The position numbers were made by a program, and so were the translations under genes. A model generated the notes under the pieces. The model saw only the letters and a program-made list of their open reading frames with translations, was not told the DNA's origin and searched no databases. DNA of 64,000 bases from Nocardia brasiliensis IFM 10847 (GTDB lineage Bacteria > Actinomycetota > Actinomycetes > Mycobacteriales > Mycobacteriaceae): NCBI RefSeq assembly GCF_000710915.1, contig NZ_BAUA01000161.1:1-64000 (forward strand). Direction: 5' to 3'. Shown in pieces: positions 50,512 to 59,820 of this stretch (its first letter is position 1; each line of letters opens with the position of its first letter).

Positions 50512-50851
50512 TCGCATCGGTGTCGGCGGACCGCCGACAGCTCCCGTGCAACCCTGCAGCACCCGGCGCGTCACCACTGCGGACAAGCGCTTTCCACACT
50601 GCGCCGGGACAGCTCGCGGACCTAGCAACCAAACGCACTGTTGGGTCCGCTGAGCGGAGAACGCCAACTCCGCAGTACCGCGAAACCGGTGTGCCGCAGC
50701 CGCATACCGACGGGTGGGTAACCCCGGAACAGAGATCGGCACGGGCGCGCGACCGGAGTCAGCGCAGCCCGATTTTCAGTACTGCGGTGTGCACGTTCTA
50801 CCCTGATAGACGAAGTTTGTCGGGGATCGGCGATCACAAGAAGGCAGGACC
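50500..50851. other. Intergenic region before leuS
   Basis: This 352-bp stretch has no convincing gene. It contains a perfect hairpin TGTCGGCG-GAC-CGCCGACA (50521-50539) close to the SdpI-like promoter. I looked for a T-box leader and did not find its conserved core. TACCCT at 50799-50804 may be the leuS -10. Confidence 0.5.
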
Positions 50852-53698
50852 GTGCAGGACACTCGTGCGACCGATAGCGATGTACCCGAGCATCGGTACA
50901 ACGCCGCGCTTGCCGCCCGTATCGAAGCGCGTTGGCAGCGGGCGTGGGCCGACCGCGGGACCTTCCATGCGCCGAACCCGGTCGGGCCGCTGGCGGGCGA
51001 CACTCCGGCGGACAAGCTGTTCATCCAGGATATGTTCCCGTACCCGTCGGGGGCGGGCCTGCACGTCGGGCATCCGCTCGGCTACATCGCCACCGACACG
51101 TTCGCGCGGTATCACCGGATGCACGGCCGCAACGTGCTGCACGCGCTCGGCTTCGACGCCTTCGGCCTGCCGGCCGAGCAGTACGCGGTGCAGACCGGCG
51201 CGCACCCGCGGGTGACCACGGAGTCGAACATCGCCAACATGCAGCGCCAGCTGAGCAGGCTCGGGCTCGGCCACGACAGCAGGCGCTCGTTCGCGACCAC
51301 CGATCCGGCGTACTACCGCTGGACCCAGTGGATCTTCCTGCGCATCTACAACTCCTGGTACGACCAGGAACTCGATCGCGCGCGCCCGATCACCGAGCTC
51401 GAAGCTCAATTCGCCAGTGGCGCACGGCCGGTCCCGGACGGCAAGACATGGGACGCGCTCTCGGCCGCCGAGCGCGGCGCACTGCTGGACTCGTATCGCC
51501 TGGTGTACCTGACCGATTCGATGGTCAACTGGTGCCCCGGCCTCGGCACGGTGCTGTCCAACGAGGAGGTCACCGCCGACGGCCGCAGCGAGCGCGGCAA
51601 CTTCCCGGTGTTCCGTAAGCGCCTGTGGCAGTGGATGATGCGGATCACCGCCTACGCCGACCGGCTGATCGACGACCTGGACCACCTGGACTGGTCGGAT
51701 CAGGTGAAGGCGATGCAGCGCAACTGGATCGGCCGTTCGCGCGGCGCCCAGGTGAAGTTCGACGTCGCGGGCGAGCAGATCGAGGTGTTCACCACTCGTC
51801 CCGACACGCTGTTCGGCGCGACCTACGTGGTGCTCGCGCCGGAACACGAACTGGTGGACAAGCTGACCGCGGCCGCGTGGCCGGACGGCACCGATCCCCG
51901 CTGGACCAACGGCGGCGCCGCGAATCCCGCGGATGCCGTTGCGGCGTACCGCAAGTCGATCGTGGCCAAATCGGATCTGGAGCGTCAGGAGAACAAGGAG
52001 AAGACCGGCGTCTTCCTCGGCGTCCATGCCGTGAACCCGGCCAACGGCCAGGCCGTGCCGGTCTTCGTCGCCGACTACGTGCTGAGCGGCTACGGCACCG
52101 GCGCGATCATGGCGGTGCCCGGCCACGATCAGCGCGACTGGGAATTCGCCACCGTGCTCGGCCTGCCGATCGTGGAGGTCATCACCGGCGGCGACCTCGC
52201 CGAGGCCGCGTACTCCGGCGACGGCGAGCTGGTGAACTCCGGCTATCTCGACGGACTGTCCGTCGAGGAGGCCAAGGCGACCATCATCGCCCGGCTGGAG
52301 ACCGAGGGGCACGGCACCGGCACCATCCAGTACAAGCTGCGCGACTGGCTGTTCGCCCGGCAGCGTTACTGGGGCGAGCCCTTCCCGATCGTCTTCGACG
52401 AGGACGGCAGGCCGCACGCGCTGCCGGAATCGATGCTGCCCGTAGAGCTTCCGGAGCTGGACGATTTCGCGCCGGTCACCTTCGATCCGGACGACGCCGA
52501 CTCCGAGCCGTCACCGCCGCTGGCCAAGGCCACCGAGTGGGTCAACGTCGAGCTGGACCTGGGCGACGGCCCGAAGATGTACCGGCGCGACACCAACGTC
52601 ATGCCGAACTGGGCGGGCAGCTCGTGGTATCAGCTGCGCTACGCCGACCCGACCAACTCGGAGGCGTTCTGCGCCAAGGAGAACGAGCAGTACTGGCTCG
52701 GCCCGCGCCCGGCCGAGCACGGCCCGGACGACCCGGGCGGCGTCGATCTGTACATCGGCGGCATGGAGCACGCGGTGCTGCATCTGCTGTACGCGCGGTT
52801 CTGGCAGAAGGTGCTGTTCGATCTGGGTGATGTCAGCGGCCGGGAACCGTACCGAAAGCTGTTCAACCAGGGCTACATCCAGGCCTACGCCTACACCGAT
52901 GCCCGCGGCGCGTACGTGCCCGCGGCCGAAATCGTCGAGCGGGACGGCAAGTTCTTCTGGACCGAACCGGGCGGCACCGAGATCGAGGTGTTCCAGGAGT
53001 ACGGCAAGATCGGCAAGTCACTGAAGAACGCGGTCTCGCCGGACGAGATGTACGACCTCTACGGCGCGGACACCTTCCGCTTCTACGAGATGTCGATGGG
53101 CCCGCTGGACAGCTCGCGGCCGTGGGCGACCAAGGACGTCGTGGGCGCGCACCGGTTCCTGCAGCGGGTATGGCGACTGGTGGTGGACGAGGAGACCGGC
53201 GCGGTGCGCGTCGCCGAGCTGGATCCCACGCCGGAAACACTGCGCCTGCTGCACAAGACCATCGCCGGTGTCGACGAGGACTACGCCGCGCTGCGCGACA
53301 ACACCGCGGGCGCCAAGCTGATCGAGCTGACGAACCACCTCACCAAGACCTATCCCGACGGCGCGCCGCGCGCCGTGGTGGAGGCGCTGGTGCTGATGCT
53401 GGCGCCGCTGTCCCCGCATATCGCCGAGGAGATGTGGGAACGCCTGGGGCACAGCGAGTCCCTGGCACACGGCCCGTTCCCGGTGGCGGATCCCGCACTG
53501 CTGGTGCAGGAGTCCGTCGAATACCCCATCCAGGTGAACGGCAAGGTCCGCAGCCGCATCCAAGTCCCCGCCGACGCCGACAACGCCGCGATCGAAGCCG
53601 CCGCCCTCACCGACGAAAAGATCGCGGCGCTCCTCAACGGCGCGGCCCCCCGCAAACTGATCGTCGTCCCCGGCCGCCTGATCAACATCGTCGCCTGA
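50852..53698 (+). CDS. leuS: Leucyl-tRNA synthetase
   Basis: A 948-residue class Ia synthetase. The HIGH motif is PYPSGAGLHVGHPLGY, the KMSKS loop appears as YGKIGKSLKNAVSPDE, and the editing domain has the TRPDTLFGATYVVLAPEH block. The length and motif order are normal for actinobacterial LeuRS. GTG 50852 follows AAGGCAGGACC. It charges tRNA-Leu with leucine. In M. tuberculosis leuS is close to Rv0038, whose homologue is at 36747 here. Confidence 0.98.
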   Translation: MQDTRATDSDVPEHRYNAALAARIEARWQRAWADRGTFHAPNPVGPLAGDTPADKLFIQDMFPYPSGAGLHVGHPLGYIATDTFARYHRMHGRNVLHALGFDAFGLPAEQYAVQTGAHPRVTTESNIANMQRQLSRLGLGHDSRRSFATTDPAYYRWTQWIFLRIYNSWYDQELDRARPITELEAQFASGARPVPDGKTWDALSAAERGALLDSYRLVYLTDSMVNWCPGLGTVLSNEEVTADGRSERGNFPVFRKRLWQWMMRITAYADRLIDDLDHLDWSDQVKAMQRNWIGRSRGAQVKFDVAGEQIEVFTTRPDTLFGATYVVLAPEHELVDKLTAAAWPDGTDPRWTNGGAANPADAVAAYRKSIVAKSDLERQENKEKTGVFLGVHAVNPANGQAVPVFVADYVLSGYGTGAIMAVPGHDQRDWEFATVLGLPIVEVITGGDLAEAAYSGDGELVNSGYLDGLSVEEAKATIIARLETEGHGTGTIQYKLRDWLFARQRYWGEPFPIVFDEDGRPHALPESMLPVELPELDDFAPVTFDPDDADSEPSPPLAKATEWVNVELDLGDGPKMYRRDTNVMPNWAGSSWYQLRYADPTNSEAFCAKENEQYWLGPRPAEHGPDDPGGVDLYIGGMEHAVLHLLYARFWQKVLFDLGDVSGREPYRKLFNQGYIQAYAYTDARGAYVPAAEIVERDGKFFWTEPGGTEIEVFQEYGKIGKSLKNAVSPDEMYDLYGADTFRFYEMSMGPLDSSRPWATKDVVGAHRFLQRVWRLVVDEETGAVRVAELDPTPETLRLLHKTIAGVDEDYAALRDNTAGAKLIELTNHLTKTYPDGAPRAVVEALVLMLAPLSPHIAEEMWERLGHSESLAHGPFPVADPALLVQESVEYPIQVNGKVRSRIQVPADADNAAIEAAALTDEKIAALLNGAAPRKLIVVPGRLINIVA

Positions 53699-53805
53699 CC
53701 CCATCCGAGTTGCTGTGATGTAGCACACCTGAAACATCTGGAACCGAAACCACCTCCGGCACATCCAATTCACTAGCGAAACAATGAAAGACATTGCGAC
53801 GCATA

Positions 53806-53826
53806 GACGCAGCAGCACGCTGCGTC
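53806..53826 (+). other. Leader hairpin before the small secreted protein
   Basis: A perfect 8-bp stem GACGCAGC-AGCAC-GCTGCGTC lies 11 nt upstream of the AAGGTGGGG ribosome-binding region. Confidence 0.4.
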
Positions 53827-53850
53827 GGATGACCAAGAAGGTGGGGACAC

Positions 53851-54138
53851 ATGCACTACTCCGTGAAGTCGACGGTTGCCGCGTTCGCAGCACTGGCCGC
53901 GCTCTCGATCGGCTCGGTGGCGGTGGCACAGCCCGCCGCCGCCGAGCCGGTGAGCAGTGTGGTGCTGCAGGCCGCGCCGAAGGGCGCCCAGCTGTCGGCC
54001 GAGGAGCAAGCGGCGATCGACAACAAGAACGCGGGCAAGCCGTACGACAAGCAGGCGTACAACCGCGCCATGCAGAAGATCAAGCAGGCCGAGAAGTACG
54101 AAGGCGACCGCAACAAGCAGAAGCGCGGACGTAAGTAA
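53851..54138 (+). CDS. Small secreted basic protein, unknown
   Basis: A 95-residue precursor with a signal peptide (KSTVAAFAALAALSIGSVAVA, cleavage near AAA/EP). The mature part is about 62 residues, without Cys, and ends in a highly basic helix AYNRAMQKIKQAEKY then NKQKRGRK. I do not recognise a family. ATG 53851 follows AAGGTGGGGACAC. It lies between leuS and a 72-residue gene on the same strand. Confidence 0.65.
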   Translation: MHYSVKSTVAAFAALAALSIGSVAVAQPAAAEPVSSVVLQAAPKGAQLSAEEQAAIDNKNAGKPYDKQAYNRAMQKIKQAEKYEGDRNKQKRGRK

Positions 54139-54166
54139 CGTCCCGTCACGAAGGGGAGGAACCCGC

Positions 54167-54385
54167 ATGTCGAAGACCGAGTACAGCGCGTTGCATTTCT
54201 CGCAGGCGAACCCGCGAGGGCCCGAGCAGGGGGACGTGCCCGCGCTGTTGCGCACGATCGCCGCGACGCTCGAGGAGCTCGGCCAGGTCAGTGTGCAAGA
54301 TCTGGTGCTGCACAACGAGGTCACCGCCGAAGGTGACTGGCCGTCGGTCACGGTCTACTACACCAGGATCGGCGACGACGACTGA
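54167..54385 (+). CDS. Small conserved soluble protein, unknown
   Basis: A 72-residue protein with a strong ribosome-binding site AAGGGGAGGAACCCGC before ATG 54167. Its plan is a short N-terminal segment, a helix VPALLRTIAATLEELGQV and two strands (DLVLHNEVTAEG, SVTVYYTRIGDD). It looks like a compact alpha/beta protein found in related actinomycetes. It is probably co-transcribed with the 95-residue gene 28 bp upstream. Confidence 0.7.
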   Translation: MSKTEYSALHFSQANPRGPEQGDVPALLRTIAATLEELGQVSVQDLVLHNEVTAEGDWPSVTVYYTRIGDDD

Positions 54386-54390
54386 TCGAA

Positions 54391-54420
54391 CGGGCCGGGC
54401 CACCACTGTGGCCCGGCCCG
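54391..54420. terminator. Hairpin terminator
   Basis: A perfect 13-bp stem CGGGCCGGGCCAC / GTGGCCCGGCCCG with a 4-nt loop directly follows the 72-residue gene. Confidence 0.75.
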
Positions 54421-54455
54421 ACCGCATTGGTGACCGGTGCGCGAGCGAACCGGTT

Positions 54456-54496
54456 CGGCCCCTTCCTTTTCCGGCAGACGGAACAGGAAGGGGCCG
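54456..54496. terminator. Second hairpin terminator between convergent genes
   Basis: A 12-bp stem CGGCCCCTTCCT / AGGAAGGGGCCG with an inner TTCCG/CGGAA stem is followed by GCAGTTTTC on the plus strand. Confidence 0.75.
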
Positions 54497-54511
54497 CAGT
54501 TTTCTCCGGTG

Positions 54512-55213
54512 CTAGCTGGGCATCGGGCGAAGCACGATTTCGGTGGGGTGGGCGTCGCGCGGGGTTTCGACGGCGGTGCGGACCGCGCCGGCCACGGTTT
54601 GCGCGCGCAGGAACTGTTCCGGCTGATAGTCGCGGCCCTCGTGGGCGATGATCTCGCGCTGCATATCGGTGTCGATCCGGCCGGGGTGGATGGCCGTGAC
54701 GCGCAAGGCCGGCTCCTCCAGCCGCAGGGCATCGCCGAAGGCGCGCAACGCGAACTTACTCGCGGCGTAAGAGGCCCAGCCCGCGTTGGCGCGCAGGCCC
54801 GCGCCCGAATTGATCAGCACCACATGGCCGTTCGCGGCCCGCAGCGCGGGCAGCAGCAGACGGGTCAGCTCGGCGACGGCGATCACGTTGGCTTCCAACG
54901 TATGTCGCCACTGCTCTACGGTGGACTCGGCGATGCTGTTCAGATCCGCGACACCGGCGTTGTGCACCAACACATCCAGGCGCGGTATCTGCGCGGTCGC
55001 CGCGGCCACCGCCGGGTAGTCGGTCAGTTCGACCGGCCACGCGGTCGCGCCGGGCAGTTCGTCGAGCACCGGGCGCAGCGCGTCGGCCGATCGGGCGCCG
55101 AGCAGCAGGTCGTGGGTCGGCGCGAGCTCTCGGGCGATGGCGGCGCCGAGCCCACGGCTCGCACCGGTGATCAGCGCGGTCGGCTTCGGGGAGCTGGTCA
55201 CGGCATTGGTCAT
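54512..55213 (-). CDS. Short-chain dehydrogenase/reductase
   Basis: A 233-residue classical SDR. The cofactor motif is ITGASRGLGAAIA, followed by LVHNAGVADL, the catalytic Ser in LINSGAG, and Y-x3-K in SYAASKFALRAFGDAL. HPGRIDTDM is the usual late motif. ATG 55213 lies 7 nt after TACGGT, pointing to a leaderless message. Substrate unknown; it is divergent from a glucosylglycerate hydrolase gene. Confidence 0.9.
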   Translation of the reverse strand: MTNAVTSSPKPTALITGASRGLGAAIARELAPTHDLLLGARSADALRPVLDELPGATAWPVELTDYPAVAAATAQIPRLDVLVHNAGVADLNSIAESTVEQWRHTLEANVIAVAELTRLLLPALRAANGHVVLINSGAGLRANAGWASYAASKFALRAFGDALRLEEPALRVTAIHPGRIDTDMQREIIAHEGRDYQPEQFLRAQTVAGAVRTAVETPRDAHPTEIVLRPMPS

Positions 55214-55226
55214 GCGCCCCACCGTA
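55214..55226 (-). promoter_or_regulatory. -10 element for the leaderless SDR gene
   Basis: TACGGT on the minus strand (55226-55221) lies 7 nt before the ATG. Confidence 0.45.
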
Positions 55227-55408
55227 ATAGCCCAGGAAAACAGAGCGATGCATGCATATATCGATCGACCATCTCGAGCAGTGAAATACGGACGGGGCAT
55301 TCGAGAGTGACAACCGCCGCGCACGAGCCCCCCGCCCCCAGGTGGGACGAGGCCGAGTCGGACATCACAGAACGGGCGTACTTGCGGGTGGCACCGCAGA
55401 ATAGGGGG

Positions 55409-56746
55409 ATGGCACACCCGGGATTCACGCCCACGCAGCTCGCGGCCCGCGCCGCGTACCTGCTGCGCGGCAACGACCTGGGCACGATGACCAGCGCGGC
55501 GCCGCGGCTGTATCCGCACATGTGGAGCTGGGACGCCGCGTTCGTCGCGGTCGGCCTGGCGCCGCTGAGCGTGGAACGGGCCGTGATCGAGCTCGACACG
55601 CTGCTCTCGGCGCAGTGGAAGAACGGCATGATCCCGCACATCGTGTTCGCCAACGGTGTCGACGGCTATTTTCCGGGTCCCGCGCGGTGGGAGTGCCGCA
55701 GGCTGGCCGCGAACGCGCCCGACGGGCCGGACACCTCCGGGATCACCCAGCCGCCGGTGCACGCCATCGCGGTGCAGCGCATCCTCGATCACTCGCGCAG
55801 GCACGGCCGCAGCACCCGCGCGGTCGCGGAGGACTTCCTGCACCGGCGCTGGCCCGACCTGGTGCGCTGGCATCGCTGGCTGGCGCACGCCCGCGACCCC
55901 AAGGAAACCGGCCGGATCACGCTGTATCACGGCTGGGAATCCGGCATGGACAATTCACCGCGCTGGGATCGGGCCTACGCCAACGTGGTTCCCGGAGACC
56001 TGCCGCCCTACCGGCGCGAGGACACCGCGGTGGTCGCCGATCCCACCCAGCGCCCGAGCGATCGCGAGTACGACCGCTATCTCTGGCTGGTCGAGCAGAT
56101 GCGGCGGGCGGGTTACGACGATTACCAGCTCTCCTCGACGATGAGTTTCGCCGTGGAGGACGTGTTCGTCACCGGGATCTTCGCGCTGGCGTGCGAGGTG
56201 CTCGCGAATATCGGCGAGGAGTACAAGCAGCCGCACGCCGACGTCCGCGAGCTGTACACGTGGGCCGACCGTTTCCGGGCGGGCGTCGTCGCGACGACGG
56301 ATCCGCGCTCCGGCGCGGCCCGGGATTTCGACGTACGCCTGCAGCGCTGGATCAGCACCGAGACGTTGGCGATGTTCGCGCCGCTGCTGTGCGGCGGGCT
56401 GGCCCGCGATACCGAGCGGACGCTGCTGCGCACATTCGAGGGTCCGCGCTTCTGCGGGCATCCCGATCTGCGCTACGCGTTGCCGCCCTCGACCTCGCCG
56501 GTGTCGCGGGAGTTCCGGTCCCGCGAATATTGGCGCGGGCCGGTGTGGCCGGTGATGAGCTGGCTGTTCTCCTGGGTGTTCGCCCGGCGCGGCTGGGCCG
56601 AACGCTCGTTCATGCTGCGGGCCGAGGGCCTGCGCCAGGCCAGCGACGGCAGCTTCGCCGAATACTACGAACCGTTCACCGGCGAACCGCTCGGCAGCAT
56701 GCAGCAGTCGTGGACCGCCGCGTCGGTGCTGGATTGGCTGGGCTGA
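55409..56746 (+). CDS. Glucosylglycerate hydrolase-like GH63-type enzyme
   Basis: A 445-residue (alpha/alpha)6-barrel glycosidase, the length of mycobacterial glucosylglycerate hydrolase. Family segments are PHMWSWDAAFVAVGL with the catalytic-site Trp-Asp, WKNGMIPHIVF, ITLYHGWESGMDNSPRWD with the Asp of the general-acid region, and near the end REYWRGPVWPVMSW and FAEYYEPFTGEPLG with the candidate base Glu. It would release glucose and glycerate from the compatible solute glucosylglycerate, made under nitrogen limitation. ATG 55409 follows AGGGGG; the open frame upstream is not coding by similarity. No signal peptide is present. Confidence 0.87.
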   Translation: MAHPGFTPTQLAARAAYLLRGNDLGTMTSAAPRLYPHMWSWDAAFVAVGLAPLSVERAVIELDTLLSAQWKNGMIPHIVFANGVDGYFPGPARWECRRLAANAPDGPDTSGITQPPVHAIAVQRILDHSRRHGRSTRAVAEDFLHRRWPDLVRWHRWLAHARDPKETGRITLYHGWESGMDNSPRWDRAYANVVPGDLPPYRREDTAVVADPTQRPSDREYDRYLWLVEQMRRAGYDDYQLSSTMSFAVEDVFVTGIFALACEVLANIGEEYKQPHADVRELYTWADRFRAGVVATTDPRSGAARDFDVRLQRWISTETLAMFAPLLCGGLARDTERTLLRTFEGPRFCGHPDLRYALPPSTSPVSREFRSREYWRGPVWPVMSWLFSWVFARRGWAERSFMLRAEGLRQASDGSFAEYYEPFTGEPLGSMQQSWTAASVLDWLG

Positions 56747-56840
56747 ACCACCCGGTTCGCCCATCGTTGGGTAAATGTTCCGCAACTGCCTCTTACGCAA
56801 CACTGGTCACAGGAAGATCAAATAGCTATCGTCGAACGCC

Positions 56841-57575
56841 ATGGACATCCCTCGTTGGAGCTCGACCATCCGTCGCCGCGGTTCGGCACTGACCCTGCTC
56901 GCGCTCACCGGCATCCTCACCGCAACCCTGCCCGGCACCGCGGTGGCCACGCCGACCGGGCCGGACGTCTCGTCCTGGCAGCACATCGACGGGCGGCTGA
57001 TCGACTGGTTCGCGGTCAAGCGTTCCGGCCACGACTTCGCCATGGTGAAGGCCACCGAGGGCCTGAGCTACATCAACCCGTACTTCGTCCCGGACAGCCT
57101 GCTGATGCGGGCGGCCGGGGTGGCGCGCGGGACCTACCACTACGCCCGGCCGAACCTGCCGCCCGAGCCGCAGGCCGCGCTGTACGCGACCGTGGTGCTC
57201 GGGCAGAACGGCGCGCTGGACCTGCCGCCGGTGCTCGATCTGGAGACCACCGGCGGACTGCCGCCCGCCGCGCTGATCGATTGGACGCGGCGGTATCTCA
57301 ACACGGTGCAGGCCCTCACCGGGCGCGTCCCGATCGTCTACACCTATCCACACTTCTGGCGGACGGCGATGGCCGATACCAACGAGTTCACCCGGTATCC
57401 GCTGTGGATCGCCGATTACCGGGACAACGACGATCCCGAGGTGCCCGGCGGCTGGCCGCACTGGACCTTCTGGCAGACCACCGACAGCGGCCGGATCGAC
57501 GGCATCGCGGGCAACACCGACCTGAACCGCTACAGCGGCGCACAGGGGGATTTCGCCCGCTTCGCCAATATGTAG
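56841..57575 (+). CDS. Secreted GH25 muramidase
   Basis: A 244-residue lysozyme-like enzyme. Residues 1-35 are a signal peptide (cleavage near AVA/TP). The GH25 barrel begins GPDVSSWQHIDG with one catalytic Asp; FAMVKATEGLSYINPYF, ARGTYHYARP, and LPPVLDLETTGG with the catalytic Asp/Glu follow. It ends WPHWTFWQTTDSG and TDLNRYSG. It should cleave the peptidoglycan glycan chain outside the membrane. A strong terminator follows. Confidence 0.93.
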   Translation: MDIPRWSSTIRRRGSALTLLALTGILTATLPGTAVATPTGPDVSSWQHIDGRLIDWFAVKRSGHDFAMVKATEGLSYINPYFVPDSLLMRAAGVARGTYHYARPNLPPEPQAALYATVVLGQNGALDLPPVLDLETTGGLPPAALIDWTRRYLNTVQALTGRVPIVYTYPHFWRTAMADTNEFTRYPLWIADYRDNDDPEVPGGWPHWTFWQTTDSGRIDGIAGNTDLNRYSGAQGDFARFANM

Positions 57576-57591
57576 TGCCACCCGGAAACCA

Positions 57592-57630
57592 CGAAACCGC
57601 CACTCCTGCAGGGAAACAGTGGCGGTTTCG
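57592..57630. terminator. Terminator between the GH25 and phoX genes
   Basis: A perfect 13-bp stem CGAAACCGCCACT / AGTGGCGGTTTCG with a 13-nt loop lies between convergent genes. Confidence 0.8.
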
Positions 57631-57650
57631 CAGGGCGGTGCACCGGACCG

Positions 57651-59717
57651 CTAGGCGCCGATCCGGCCGCCGTTCTTCTTCCACACCGCGGCGACCGAAG
57701 GACGCGGTTGCGCGGTGCCGCCATCGGGCCAATGCGACAGCGGGTTCTCGGGGGTGGCGTCGTCGGACTCGCCGGGATGCTGCACGCACACCAGCACGCG
57801 CGACTCGGTGACCACCGGGCCGCAGGTCTCCGCGCCCCGCGGCACCGTCAGGAACTGTTTGGTGGCACCGCGATTCGCGCCGTCGAGCACGACGGAGAAC
57901 AGGCCGTCGTTCGACTTCAGCGCGTTGCCGTCGGTGGAGATCCACAGGTTGCCGTACGGGTCGAAGGCCAGATTGTCCGGGCAGGAGATCGGGCTGACCT
58001 TCGACTTGTCGTACCCGGCGAAGTAGGTGTCCGCGGCGTTCGGGTCACCGCAGACCAGCAGCAGCGACCAGGTGAACTTCGTGCCCGCGTGCTCGTCGTC
58101 GATCTCCAGGATCTGACCGTTCTTGTTCAGGTTGCGCGGATTCGCCTCGTCCGGGCCCTGTTTGCCGGCGGCCCCGCGATTGTCGTTGTTGGTCAATGCG
58201 ACATAGACCTTGCCGGTGTACGGGTTGGCCTCGAAGTCCTCGGGACGGTCCATCTTGGTGGCGCCGACCTTGTCCGCGGCCAGCCGGGTGAACACCGCGA
58301 CCTCTGCCGCGCTCATGCCGTCGACCAGCGACTTGCCCTTGCCGTCCGCGCCGGTCTCCAGCAGTGGAATCCATTGGCCGGTACCGGTGAAACCCTTGTC
58401 GGAGGGCTGCGCACCGCTGCCGTCGACCTTGTCCGGATGGTCGCCGGTGAGCTTGGCGACATAGAGCGTGCCCGCGTCCAGGATGGTCAGGTTGTGCCGC
58501 ATGCTCGATGCGCCCGCACCCGATTCCACTTTCCGCGACGACACGAATTTGTACATGTAGTCGAACTTTTCGTCGTCGCCGGTGTAGGAGACGACCTCGC
58601 CCTTCGCGGTGACGTAGATGGTGGCGCCCTCGTGCTTGAGCCGGCCCATCGCGGTGTGCTTGATCGGCGTCGAGGTGGGATCCCACGGATCCACCTCCAC
58701 CACGTAGCCGAATCGGTTGGCCTCGTTGGGTTCCTGGGCCAGGTCGAACCGCTTGTCGGCGCGCTCCCACTGGTTGGGCGTCTTACCCGCGGCGAACCCG
58801 TACCGCTTGGCGCGGGCGGCCGCGGTGGCCTCGCTGAGCTTGTCGCCGTTGGCGAAGTAGCCGTTGAAGTTCTCTTCGCCGGAAAGGACTGTGCCCCAAG
58901 GGGTCACACCGCCCGCGCAGTTGGCGAAGGTGCCGAGCACCTTGGTGCCGGTCGGATCGGCAGAGGTCTTGACCAGATCACTGCCCGCGGCCGGGCCGGT
59001 GAGCTTGAACTCGGTGGTCGCGGTGATCCGGCGGTTGTACTTGCCGAAGGCGGGCGTCAGCTTGCCCGTGCCCGCTTCGCCGCGCACCTCGACCACGGTC
59101 AGGCCGTGCGCAGCCTGAGTGATCGCGATCTGCTCATCGGTCGGTGCGTCCTTGTTGTAGCCGCGGAACATGTGCGGACCGGTGGTGTATTCGTGATTCA
59201 CCACGAGCAGGAAGGCATTCGCCTGCCCCTCGATCGGCAACAGCGCGGCGAAATCGTTGTTGTAGCCGAATTGCCTGGCCTGCGCGGCCGCCGTCTGCTT
59301 GTCGAAATCGAACGCGGGCGCGTCCGCGAAAAGCGGATCGCCCCAGCGGATCACGACGCCCTGCTCGTAGCCCTCCGGGATCACCAGCGCGTCTTCCTTG
59401 TTCGGCGCGACCGCGGCGAAGTCGGTGCCGGTCCCGGGCGGGCCGCTGGGCGACGGGCCGGCCGACCCCGGCTGCTCGACATCGTCACCGCAGGCCGCGA
59501 GCACACTGCCGGCGCCGACGGCGAGCACGGCCGCCGCGCCGCCCTTGATCAGGCCGCGCCGGTTCAGCGAGCTGACGATGTCACCGAAGTAGGCGCCCGC
59601 CGAGGTGTTGGGGACCTCGTGGAAACAAGCGTTCGCGCATTTGTATTCACACGTGACCGCGGCACGCGAGGACTGGCCGTCGTGTTTCACGAACAAGGCG
59701 AGGGGCTGCAACTTCAC
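57651..59717 (-). CDS. phoX: PhoX-family alkaline phosphatase, Tat-exported
   Basis: A 688-residue PhoX-family protein (DUF839). The N-terminal 50 residues hold the Cys-rich VTCEYKCANACFHEVPNTS, then a twin-arginine signal SLNRRGLIKGGAAAVLA ending in a lipobox-like VLAAC. The catalytic region has TPWGTVLSGEENFNGYF, GYVVEVDPWDP and DRPEDFEANPYTGKVYVALTNN, which supply the calcium/iron ligands. GTG 59717 is chosen because TAGCGT lies 7 nt upstream and matches the family N-terminus; a longer TTG start is less likely. It releases phosphate from organic esters outside the cytoplasm, usually under phosphate limitation; no Pho box was identified. Confidence 0.92.
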   Translation of the reverse strand: MKLQPLALFVKHDGQSSRAAVTCEYKCANACFHEVPNTSAGAYFGDIVSSLNRRGLIKGGAAAVLAVGAGSVLAACGDDVEQPGSAGPSPSGPPGTGTDFAAVAPNKEDALVIPEGYEQGVVIRWGDPLFADAPAFDFDKQTAAAQARQFGYNNDFAALLPIEGQANAFLLVVNHEYTTGPHMFRGYNKDAPTDEQIAITQAAHGLTVVEVRGEAGTGKLTPAFGKYNRRITATTEFKLTGPAAGSDLVKTSADPTGTKVLGTFANCAGGVTPWGTVLSGEENFNGYFANGDKLSEATAAARAKRYGFAAGKTPNQWERADKRFDLAQEPNEANRFGYVVEVDPWDPTSTPIKHTAMGRLKHEGATIYVTAKGEVVSYTGDDEKFDYMYKFVSSRKVESGAGASSMRHNLTILDAGTLYVAKLTGDHPDKVDGSGAQPSDKGFTGTGQWIPLLETGADGKGKSLVDGMSAAEVAVFTRLAADKVGATKMDRPEDFEANPYTGKVYVALTNNDNRGAAGKQGPDEANPRNLNKNGQILEIDDEHAGTKFTWSLLLVCGDPNAADTYFAGYDKSKVSPISCPDNLAFDPYGNLWISTDGNALKSNDGLFSVVLDGANRGATKQFLTVPRGAETCGPVVTESRVLVCVQHPGESDDATPENPLSHWPDGGTAQPRPSVAAVWKKNGGRIGA

Positions 59718-59730
59718 GAACGGCACGCTA
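59718..59730 (-). promoter_or_regulatory. -10 element for leaderless phoX
   Basis: TAGCGT on the minus strand (59730-59725) lies 7 nt before GTG 59717. Confidence 0.5.
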
Positions 59731-59820
59731 AACGATCCGGACAATCCAGAAACGGACAAAAGGTGAACAGCGGACCAATTAGGTAACCCTCAGTTTGCCC
59801 AGCTACCGCTCGGCACGAAC

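Noticed and set aside
50540..50851. Possible T-box riboswitch before leuS
   Set aside because: No conserved T-box core or specifier structure could be found; known actinobacterial T-boxes precede ileS.
36747..50852. Horizontal transfer of the yqgE-to-leuS interval as a genomic island
   Set aside because: No integrase, transposase, tRNA gene, direct repeats at the ends or visible change in base composition.
53714..53727. TGTGATGTAGCACA resembling a CRP/GlxR site
   Set aside because: The half-sites TGTG and CACA are six bases apart and not eight as in the TGTGA-N6-TCACA consensus.
54437..55408. The long N-terminal extension in frame with the glucosylglycerate hydrolase
   Set aside because: It runs antisense through the SDR gene and two terminators; the real start is ATG 55409 with AGGGGG upstream.
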